The position numbers and the translations under genes were made by a program. Shown here piece after piece: positions 30,991-40,620 of a stretch of DNA of 64,000 nucleotides. Origin of the DNA: Adiantum capillus-veneris. Lineage: Eukaryota; Streptophyta; Polypodiopsida; Polypodiales; Pteridaceae. A model generated the notes under the pieces. The model was given only the letters and a program-made list of their open reading frames with translations, was not told the DNA's origin and ran no database searches. The stretch covers positions 92,392,180 to 92,456,179 of the forward strand of contig CM043962.1 in NCBI GenBank assembly GCA_014529385.2. The letters run 5' to 3'. Positions within the stretch are counted from its first letter, which is position 1; each line of letters begins with the position of its first letter.

Positions 30991-33760
30991 TTGGCCCTAG
31001 GCTTAAATACATCCTCTTCCTCTAAACCCCTCCCTCTCTTACTTCTCAACTCACATTACAACTTATCCAGAATTCTCAACCTTAAGTTCTTCTTTAAAGA
31101 CCTTAAATCCTCCCTCTCTCCTTTTAAGGAGCCCAACCCCCTTTGGAAACCACCTCTAATAAATCCCTCTTTTAGCCAAATTTTTTCCACTAATCAGCAT
31201 CACTTTAACCTTGTCCTTGGTGCTTGCAATTTTCCCATCTCAAAGTGACCTAGTTTTGTCATTGAAGCTTTATCTAGCCTCTCCTTGGACCCTTCAATAA
31301 TCATAAAACTTGCAGACAAAAACCTTGGTGTAGTAATCCTACCATTGGATTGGTATGAGAAAGATGTCCTCTCACATCTCAATGACCGCTCTTTCCTTAA
31401 CTTTCCTTTTGCCTTCTTAGCTTCCCTTCTTACCTCTATCACTCTTCGTTGCTCAGCTCTTCCCTCTAGTGAGCGGAACTTTATCCTCTTCCCTCTTAAT
31501 AAACCCCTTAAACCCTACTTTATCCCTAAACTCCATAAGCCATCCATCGTCTCTCGACGACCTATATGTTCCTATAAGGGTTACCTCTTTGAAAAAGCTT
31601 CTATTTGACTCCATTTGGAACTCTACCCAATCCTCCTTGGCCAAAAGCAACACGTTCAAAATTCCCTAACCCTCATCCAAAACTTGGACAAACTTTGCGT
31701 TCCATCTAACATCCTCCTTTTTCACGTTTGACGTAGAAGCCTTATACCCTAGCATCCCAATTAATCAAGGCCTCATTGCTCTCAACTCTTTCATCTCTAA
31801 CTTTTTTGACCCACACAAGTCCCATTTTGTTCTCGTCCTTGCCTCCCTTATCTTATCTCATCATTACAGTATCTTTAAAGGAAAATTATGGAAACAAACC
31901 AAAGGCACTGCCATGAGCTCAAACTTTGTCATGGTATATGAATGTCTCTTCCTCTGCCACTTGGAAGCCTCTTGCCCCCTCTTGCTTAACCCTAACTTTC
32001 TTTACTTCAAGCGTTATGTGGATGATGCTATTGGACTATGGAAGGGATCCCTCATAACCCTTACCCTTCTCTTAAACTCTTACGGTGAATCTCTTCAAGA
32101 GTACATCAAAATCTCTTAAACCATCTCCTCTACTCGTTCCATTATGCTTGACATTGAATTTGCTCGCTTCACTACATCTAGCCTCTTGGACTCCCATTGC
32201 TTTCAAAAACCATTGAATGCCGACAACTATATCCCTTGGATCTCCAGGCACCCAACACATCAGAAAGTCGCCTTCATCATGTCAGAGCTGAAAAGTTATA
32301 TTATTAGGGAATAGGTCTTGAAGGGATACCTCTATCTCCGCAACCTCTTCTACTTATGCCTTTGGGCTAAGGGCTACCCACCTAGCTTCCTCCTAAAAGT
32401 TTTTGGCAAGGTCTCTTACCTCAATCGAACCTCTCTTCTCCTACCCTCGCACAAAATAACAAAAATCCACCCACCGTGTTCAAAAATCCCCTTCACACCT
32501 ACCACTAAAAAATTACTATCCTCTCAATGTATTAGCAATCCCATTTCTAAAGCTTGCCAACTCGATGCTTACCTTTCCCACCTCCCTAGACCAACTATTT
32601 ATTGAACTATTAGGGCCCAACATCCACAGCCTTTTGGTGCATAGTTTGCACCCCCCTTGATTCAACTTTTTTACCCCACACGCTTTCTCTTTGTAACCTC
32701 CCACGCCACCCCCAAACCCCTCTTTTTTGTAAATCTATCCTACACAATCTTTTCTTTAAAATTTCAGTTTACTGAGATGCTCCCATTTTTAATTCTAGCA
32801 TCATACCATCTAGAGCTCAATATTTGGAGAAACTTTTTCTCCCTCCTCTTGAATTATCCATTGGACACTTCTTTACACCTTTACCAGAACATTATTGAGC
32901 TTGCTTTTAACCTCTCATTTTTCTTTATTTCCATGATGACACTTCTCCCTCACCTAAAGTTGCCTCCCCTCCCCCCTTATTCACAATCCTACCCCAACCT
33001 CTCATTCCCAAAAATTGTAGTCTAGAACCTTGTTTTTAGCTTACATCCACACCTAACTCACCTTAACTCCTCTCCCTATACCCTGGTACTTGGCCTTTAA
33101 TACCACTCCTCCCAAAAAATGATGTCCCCTAAGAAATGGTTAACCCTAAAAAAGAATTTTCCAAGCACCCTTTATAAACTCCTACCTCCTCCTCTCATAC
33201 AAACACAATTCACTAACACCATCATTGATGAGCTTAGAAGAGCGAAACGCGTTTGGTGGTACTCTCCCTTTTGTAACACCATTTTTGGATTACCCCTTAT
33301 TTTTGTCACCTATCATTTTGCTAATGTTACAGAGTTGTTTCACACGCTTGGATACTTGTTATTTTTTGGCATAGGCTTATAACTATTACTCTCCCGAGCT
33401 GTTGGCATGTGATGTGGTCACTTGGCTTTTAACAGAAGGTTCTAGTCCAACTTGCCAAGATAGACTCTTGGGAAGCAAGTCTTTGCCTTTGATCAAGTGT
33501 CTTATGATAATAGAAATGATAATCTTAGTTTCCAGTGAACTGGGGGTGCACAATTTACTTATGATTATCCCTAGTTTACCCTTGATTCACCCCTGAGATT
33601 CAATCGTTCGGTGCATCCACATATTGCAACACCTATGGACCCCCTTAAGAACCTCATATTAACCATAAACCTTGCCATGTGGATATTGGTGAGACAAGAC
33701 GTAAGATTTGATCAATATTATGCAATATTTTGATTGAACACACGTATATGTTTTCTTATG
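30991..33760 (+). pseudogene. Penelope-like element reverse transcriptase (decayed)
   Basis: Frames joined across stops give the Penelope-like order. ADKNLGVVILPLDWYEKDVL lies near 31314-31375 and YFIPKLHKPSIVSRRPICS near 31520-31575. Motif A TFDVEALYPSIP is at about 31724-31762 and the QTKGTAMSSNFVMVYE segment at about 31892-31940. The catalytic YFKRYVDDAIGLW is at about 32003-32041. Then come YIPWISRHPTHQKVAF near 32230-32275 and a Leu-rich tail. Such elements prime reverse transcription from nicked DNA and often carry a GIY-YIG endonuclease. At least four shifts or stops break this copy. The region 32600-33400 gives hydrophobic frames that I cannot assign. Confidence 0.8.
33673..33742 (+). 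pseudogene. Possible GIY-YIG endonuclease remnant
   Basis: One frame reads CHVDIGETRRKI, a stop, then SILCNILIEH. This resembles the YIGET.R.L...R...H stretch of GIY-YIG domains at the C-terminus of many Penelope-like elements. The position, about 1.6 kb after the catalytic DD, is possible but far. It is short and degraded, so this is a suggestion only. Confidence 0.3.
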
Positions 33761-34097
33761 TAGGTGGTTTTTTGGTTAGTCTACATATGGTAGGAGAGAG
33801 AGAGGGGGGGGGGGGGGGGCAACAAAGATCCTTCATTAAAAATTTCTCAACATGCTTTGAACACCCAAAGATAAAAGCACTCTCAACTATGATAATCTAT
33901 GCAAGTTTTTTTAGCAAATGTATAAGAAGAGTGCATGACACTATGCTAAAGTAGCCTTAGCATCTTTATCGTCGCAAAAGGTACCAAATTTTATTTTCTT
34001 TCAAAGAGATGTCAAAAAAGTGATAGGGAGCTAGAGTAGGGAAGTTGATATTGCACATCAAGAAAGATGTTACAAAAATCGAAAGAGACTTGCAATC

Positions 34098-34385
34098 TTG
34101 GGAAGAGAGCAAAATTGGGATAGGAAACCATGTTCAAGGAAGGAGATTTTGGGGCTATGGAGAAAGAGGTTGCAGGTGTATAAGGAGATTGTAGTTATGG
34201 CGAAAGAGGTTGTTCATCTAGAAGGAGACGTTGGAGCTATGGAGAAAGAGGTTGCGAATCCGGAAGGAGAGGTTGTAAATCTGGAACGAGAGATTGTAGC
34301 TATGGACAAAGAGGTTGCAAATCTAGAAGAGGAAAAAGGGTTGCAAAGCCATGCTCAGCCCAAGAAAAAGGATTTGTTTTCATAA
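34098..34385 (+). other. Frame encoding a repeated coiled-coil-like peptide
   Basis: This 95-codon frame in copy 2 contains repeats such as AMEKEVANPEGEVVNLERE and AMDKEVANLEEEK. They come from a degenerate DNA unit of about 48 bp (GTTGGAGCTATGGAGAAAGA and variants). Copy 1 has the same repeats with stops (29440-29690). The Glu/Lys/Val/Leu spacing suggests a coiled coil. I know of no Penelope-like protein of this kind, and it may be an accident of a minisatellite. Confidence 0.35.
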
Positions 34386-34572
34386 TTGTTGTTTTTTCTT
34401 CTTATCAAATGTATAGATACTTTTTTTGAACGGCGCGCATAGATGAAACGTCATTTAACAGAAACATCTATCACGCCGTAGGAGAAAAGGTAAGAAGGAA
34501 ATAAAGTATTAGTTTACTTTTCTCCTATAGCACGTGTGGATGTATCAGCAAAGAAAGGAATCCTCTTCGCGC

Positions 34573-34573
<1 letters not shown>

Positions 34574-34634
<61 letters not shown>
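34574..34634 (+). repeat. (GA)n microsatellite
   Basis: An uninterrupted AG/GA run of about 61 bp in the long direct repeat copy 2. Confidence 0.98.
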
Positions 34635-34636
<2 letters not shown>

Positions 34637-35237
34637 ACCTTGGTGCCCTCATATGATGCACTTTGTTCTATCGACTATTGAAACATACCTTGGCATCAAA
34701 GCACTGCAAAAGGCTAATCTTGAACCTAATACCATGCTTCTATAATAATTGATAGGATTTGAAGACATGGCATTATATAAAGGAACATGCACGGCATATT
34801 TTGTGGTGTGGGTTCAAATGCAAGAGACACATGCATCTAGGGAGATTTGTCGACAAACAAATCAATGTTAGTGCATGTGGTGAAAGAGGAAGCACAATTG
34901 CTCTAGCACTTTAGCGGAGCTCATGTTTTTGAGAACGAGTTGCTCCTCCATAATTACTATAGTGTCATTCTTGCTCGGCAAACAATATCCTTCTCCAACC
35001 ATTATTTATTCTCTAGTCCTATTATCTTTGTCTTGCACCACACTCTCATTATTGTTGTCTCATCCTCTCCTCCTCCAGTCCTATTATCTCGCTATTATCT
35101 TTGTCTTGCACCACACTCCCATTATTGTTTCTCATCCTCCCCTTCCACCTAACATCCTCCTTTCACTTACGTGCTCTAGTAGCTCATCCTCTTGACATGC
35201 TTGGATCCAAAGACATATCAGCCCCATCATCTTGGAG

Positions 35238-35238
<1 letters not shown>

Positions 35239-35299
<61 letters not shown>
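35239..35299 (+). repeat. (CT)n microsatellite
   Basis: An uninterrupted CT run of about 60 bp inside the extra segment of direct repeat copy 2. Confidence 0.98.
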
Positions 35300-35304
<5 letters not shown>

Positions 35305-35726
35305 TTTTACATGGCTATAAATTTGAGTGTGATTGCCTTTACCGACAAGGATGGGTCTAGAAAGCTATTGCTTTTGCTTTGATGAATAAATCTAAGGATT
35401 TGCACATATGTGACCTAATGTGACGTTTGTGTGTCATTCAATAGGTGATGGGCCTGCAAGCTGAGGAATTTGACACTTTATGTACATCTTTCAACTCAAT
35501 ATATACCAATACATCTCATATATATGATGTGGTAGATTTTGAAAGCCTTGGCAAGTGAGATTAAATGCGTGTGGCACAAGCAAGTTGAAAATGAGAATGC
35601 AAGTGCCAAAGCATCATTTGTAAAATTTCCAAGTTGTTTCTAGGTGGATCCAAATGGATTCTTGGAAAAGTTTTATTTTGAATGGATCACATGTTGTTAT
35701 ACATAGCATGCAATGGAATGGAAAGA

Positions 35727-36700
35727 ACTTTGTCAAGAGTTTTCAGAGTGGATGCAAATGCCGTCCATGGAAGAAGCTACTCAAGCCATGTTAAGACAAT
35801 TTACTTTATCTTCAACGCGCAAAAACCATTGAAGAATAAGTGTAGCTTGGTATGGGATTGATGGGCACCAACTTGAGAAGCATAATAGAAAAAAGATAGA
35901 AAAGCGACATGAATTCTTCTCTTTTGTTGCTGACATTTTTGGATTTCATGCTTCGAATTGCCAAAGGAATGGAGCATCTTTATGCCATGCACGTTGATCT
36001 TGAGAATAATTTTAAAGTGCAATCCATTGCCACATTTACAGAGGATGTAGATGTTTATAATTTCTATATGGTCTATTTTGAAACATAGTAAATAAGTTGG
36101 ATATGTGCATGGAAGGTTGTTCAATAGGGAGAGACTTGCATTGCTTGTTGCAAAGATCCGTTCAATGTATCTTGCAAGATAAACATAGAGATGTCGGACT
36201 CGATATCCAGAAGAGCCAGACTTTCTACTCAAATCTTGGGCATGCTTAGATACTTAAAGGGTGTTCTACTCACAAGTGTTGATCCTATGTTGTTGTCTTG
36301 GAAATATATGTGATGGCAGCAACACCATGCTATCCGATTATGCTTTGGAGTTGTGATTCATCTTTTCAATATCTTGGCCAAACACGATAAAAAAAAGTGA
36401 AGCACATCCTGGTATTATATACATACTAGTGACTCACTTTTTACCGCGTTTGAACAAGATATTGGCAAGGTAAAATTAAAGCTTCATGTGATTGTTGAGA
36501 CATGTGCAACTAGGTAGCATTTGTGGCTACCATCACATGGGGTTGCCAAGACTACAACACCATAGCGTATGGGGGCCTGATGTTCAATGACAAAGCCAAG
36601 GGAAGGTATATAAGTTTGACAGCTCGTGTAGGATCAATATTTGTGAGTAGAAGACACTTTCAATTGTAAGCATGCGAGTGATTTAAACAAAAGTTTCTGT
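35727..36700 (+). other. Decayed DNA, no gene recognised
   Basis: No open frame has a recognisable domain. A short LGMLRYLKGVLL at about 36235-36270 resembles the RYLKG motif near the end of copia pol, but I cannot find the motifs that should surround it. Confidence 0.35.
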
Positions 36701-36722
36701 CTATGTAAAGATTTGGAGGATA

Positions 36723-36725
<3 letters not shown>

Positions 36726-36807
<82 letters not shown>
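36726..36807 (+). repeat. (CT)n microsatellite
   Basis: An uninterrupted CT run of about 82 bp, the longest dinucleotide run in the window. Confidence 0.98.
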
Positions 36808-36810
<3 letters not shown>

Positions 36811-36949
36811 CGCGCAACCTAAGTCTCTCTCCATGGAAAATATTGGCAAGCAATTATCCAAACTTGCCATTGTCATCAAATGGAATATTTTAGAGTATGT
36901 ATAAACACGTGTTTCCTTTGTAAAACTGGTAGTGGGTTTCCCTTCCAAC

Positions 36950-37400
36950 TTATTCCCAAGCTTAACATGAAAAACCGTAGGGGCCCTCTAATATAATATC
37001 CCCATATGCAAGGTTGTGTGCGTAGAGCTTTGGTTTTTCGCTCGACATATCCATGCCACCTATCCGCAAGTGCAAACGGAAATCACTTAAAGACCCATTA
37101 GTTGCAGCAGTCGCCAAGATGATATTGTAGGACTTAAGATCCCCCTAGATGATGTGCATGCCATAAAGATGCTCCATTTTTGGAGCATAATATCCACAAA
37201 TGTAAGAAAAAAAAAAGGAATTTTGCTTTTCTATCTTTTGTCTATTGATGTTGCCTAGATTGATATGCATCCATTCCTTCACCAACCTACACTTGTCCTT
37301 AATGGTTTTTTGTGTGCAACAAATAAGTTGAAGTAAATTTGAATGTTTGAACTTGGGTTGATTAGTTAATTCCTTAGCAAAGACATTTTCACCAATTAAA
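36950..37400 (-). other. Decayed DNA with a kinase-like fragment on the minus strand
   Basis: Minus-strand codons near 37180-37110 read GMHII, a stop, GDLKSYNIILAT. This resembles the catalytic loop of a plant receptor-like kinase (HGDLKSxNILL). No glycine loop, DFG or APE motif is found in register nearby, so chance is possible. The rest is unassigned. Confidence 0.25.
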
Positions 37401-37409
37401 AATTAGTTA

Positions 37410-37650
37410 CGTCGGTCATATTTCTTGGCTTTTTGCTCCACCTTATTCACAACAACGTACGACCCATAAATAATAGACTCTTTTATGATGAATCTATTTG
37501 GACCCACCCATTAACAACGTAGTAATTTAGCAAACATTGCTTTTGCATATGTATTTCCACTTTCCAAAGAAATTCCAATAAGAAAAAGTGTAGCCAAGTT
37601 TTGTTGAGCAGTTTGTATCTTTTTGAAACCTACTCCACCATAAGTATTTA
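37410..37650 (-). pseudogene. Possible LINE reverse transcriptase fragment
   Basis: A single minus-strand frame with two stops, one near 37520 and one near 37405, reads YGGVGFKKIQTAQQNLATLF and further to YAKAMFAKLLR. This resembles the GG(L/V)G...(I/L)...N.AL..K stretch downstream of the reverse transcriptase core in plant LINEs. No catalytic motif is identified. Confidence 0.3.
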
Positions 37651-38675
37651 CCAAGAATTTCAAAACACCCACCAATCATCTTTATGAGATGTTTTGGCCA
37701 TTATTGCCTTGAAAAAGGTGTGTAGAGTCTTGTTGAATACCGAGCTCGGCTTGTAGACCAAATGGCTAATGAATGGGACGCAAATACTATAGTAGACCAT
37801 GAAGGTAAAAGTCCTTTGCTTTAGTGCTCAGAGCCAAAACAAGTTTTAGGACCCATCCCCAATGGTGAAGAAAATCATGTAACATAAATTTGTAGCTGTA
37901 CGAAATGTCATGGAGAAGATCCAAGAGGGTTGAGGTCGTGATGCCATGGACCCAAAGCATTTGGAGAGTGTGTGGCAACAGAGCTACATTGTCATGACAC
38001 ACAAAAGCTACATAGAGCAATCAAGGTTTAAGAGGCTAGAAATGCCATGGAAAGTCTGCACGATTTTGTTGATTTTTGGGTAAAGGCAATCTGTATGGCA
38101 TTTATAACAAAATTTTGCGGCATTGACAATCACACTAGGGAAAACGCCGCTACATCTTTGTAAAGCTCATATATGTTTCAAAGGTGCTAACTTTGGAGCA
38201 CGAAGAGAAGGGCACAAGAAGTTGGAGCCCCATCTCCACTCTCTCTCTCTCTCTCTCTCTCTCTTCCGAAGAGTCCGTCAAAATCAAGCCTCCTCCAAAC
38301 TTCCATGTGCTTATTGGCCTATTTTTTTAATGTGCTACATAGAATTCCAATGTTGCTTTTGCTTTAGACAGGCTCATTTGCCTTACTTTCGCTTACTTGC
38401 CATGGGATTAGTCTCAACCATATAGGCGTAACTTGTTAGAAAGAAGGTAAGAAGACCCTAAAAGGGTATAAATGAACTATTTTAAAGCAACAGTTTTGTG
38501 TGTGTTTGGCTACTTTGAAAGACACCTAGAGATGAGAGCTGCCGGATATTGGTGTCAAAACCTTTTCTATATATACCCCTCCTTTTTGTATATGAGTTAT
38601 GCTATGCTATAAAGGGATTGCATTGTACATTTTTGTATATTGACTACTGAAAAGTGTGAAACTCCCTCTTTCTTT

Positions 38676-38713
<38 letters not shown>

Positions 38714-39020
38714 CCACAAGCCCAACAACTAGTATCAATGTTATAAAAAAAGACACAATATTGGAGACATTGATAATTTCTCAAGCCGCAATTCCACATA
38801 AGAGGCGAACATTCGACCGTGTGGCTAAATCTTGACAATATTTTTGAAAGCATGACTTTAGGGATTGCCTAATATGACCTTATGGAGGCTTCCCCTCTCA
38901 AATAGTGTATGATGGCCACGAGGCAAAGAAGAGAGAGCCTATCATGGCCATCTTTGATGCCTCTCCATTTAGCTTTTGTTCAACGGATATATACTATTCA
39001 TTGCCTTTATGATACATATG
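37651..39020 (+). other. No gene recognised; two short CT runs
   Basis: Unassigned DNA with CT runs at about 38239-38264 and 38679-38709. Frames here have no recognisable domain. Confidence 0.5.
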
Positions 39021-39029
39021 TTTGTGGAA

Positions 39030-39660
39030 GTGGAATCTTATGTATAGTATTTTGATAGTGATGGTACAAAGCACATTATTTATGAGCATGAACTGTTCAT
39101 ATGTACTGAGGTTGTCCCTAAATGGAATTTTCACATATACCAAGGATGCATCTTACTCATGCAAAGGATACAAAGAGATTTTTCTCACTACTACAAATGA
39201 CATTGCTTCACATTGGCAACTATGTTGTATGTGCTTAGGATCGAGGAAATTCATTGCATCTACAATTGGAAGACTTGGTCTTTATGAACATCATCATGGC
39301 ATGCAACTTATGTATTATTTTATAGGCTTTATAAGCTAAATGTACATACGATGTATGTGGAAGACACTGCATGCGCAGTTTCTAATCTTAGAGCGGATGT
39401 TGCTTGTTCTGGCCGGCTCAACTTAAAATCTATAGTAGTCTTATATGGTTTCTACTGTCATTAGAAGCACCTGCTAGGCATGCTTGTGAGGGCTATAAAA
39501 TAGGTAAAATACAACAATTTTCACATTCCAAGTTCGGTTTGGTTAAAGCTATGCAAAAATTACAATTGTGCACAATTCTTTGTACACGAGGGCTTCCACT
39601 GATGATGAAAGCCAAGGACATGTTGCAATGGCTTTCATTACACTAAGCATCACACTAAGT
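39030..39660 (+). pseudogene. Copia pol relic (protease and integrase N-terminal region)
   Basis: A frame near 39055-39110 reads DSDGTKHIIYEHELFICTEV, which parallels the copia element at 56240 (DNGATKHITSHRDLFASLNV). After shifts, 39440-39530 reads LEAPARHACEGYKIGKIQ, parallel to LEAPSKHVCEGCILSKMQ at 56740. The order and spacing fit protease followed by the pre-integrase region. Many stops occur and no LTR is found. Confidence 0.6.
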
Positions 39661-40620
39661 CCATGCCAAAGCACAAACTGAAACAGAGCTTAGCACCCCT
39701 CATCAAGACCATGGAACTTCGACCCCTCCAGTAGAACTGCTTAGTGATGCTATTCCAATCTCGTTTGTGAGTGTTAGGAGAGCCTCCGACAAACTTCCAA
39801 GGGAAACAAGGGCCCCTGTTTTTAATAACCATAACCCTACTTACACCAGGGGCTAGTGACCGTCAGTTTGACGCAAAGCTCTCTTTACCACTGCCCGGTT
39901 CATACATTTTACCCACCAATACAGTGAAAACAAACAAATTACATGGCATCAGAACTGACACTCCTGGATTGTGTGAGAAACTGCCCTTACATGAAAAGGT
40001 AAAGAAAGAAAGGCAAGCCTATTACTCAGCTGCTACTAGACCGGTACAGACCGTTCTGATAGATTGAGCACATCCCATCAACACCACCAAAAAAATTTAT
40101 ACACCAATGACTACTACAAAAAGGAATTGCACAAATCCCTGAATTGCAATTCATGTCAACCTTATCAATTGCAAAGAAAATACTTCTAATATACATGTGA
40201 TTCATCTTTTAAAAGGAGAGTCAGTATCCCCGCCTGCTCAGCTCAAACGATCTTGTTCAAGCAATCATATCCAAATATTACAACCCACAGCAATGACAGG
40301 CCTCTATGTACACAGCTGACAGCACAAACTCCGCCCATTCTGTCCCAGCCGACAGCCCAAGCTCAACCTCCTTCGCCCCAGCCGACAGCCCAAGCTCGAC
40401 CCTTTTCTGTCAAAGCCGACAACCAAACCCCCACCATGTTCTCTCTCTTTCCAGAACCCGTTAGGAGGTAACGTTGACTTTGACATTTGGCTCCTTGGAA
40501 GATGCAAGCACAGTCACAGCTTGCAAGCACAACCAAAAATGCCTGTTCATAAAAGCCAAATTCCAATCGCAGAGAATATAGCTTGCTCTGAGAGCGTCTT
40601 ATCGCCATTGCGTACTATCC
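39661..40620 (-). other. 3' flank of the kinase gene, probably including its 3' UTR
   Basis: No second gene is recognised. Just downstream of the kinase stop codon a tandem repeat (unit about 33 bp with CAGCCGACAGCCCAAGCTC) lies at about 40310-40410. I could not place a convincing poly(A) signal, so the transcript end is unknown. Confidence 0.4.

Larger units (their letters stand above)
33823..35726 (+). repeat. Long direct repeat, copy 2, downstream of the Penelope-like element
   Basis: This is the partner of 29173-30763. It contains (GA)n at 34574-34634 where copy 1 has only a few units, and about 230 extra bp with (CT)n at about 35239-35299. With copy 1 it brackets the Penelope-like coding region in direct orientation, as the pseudo-LTRs of this element class can do. 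Confidence 0.85.

Noticed and set aside
32657-33382. Hydrophobic frames after the Penelope-like reverse transcriptase as a membrane protein
   Set aside because: The Phe/Leu-rich composition comes from a pyrimidine-rich strand. There is no conserved motif, and the position fits the decayed tail of the element.
36230-36560. Copia pol end based on RYLKG
   Set aside because: Only the short LGMLRYLKG resembles copia. The preceding RPDI and following RNase H motifs are absent, so I did not call it.
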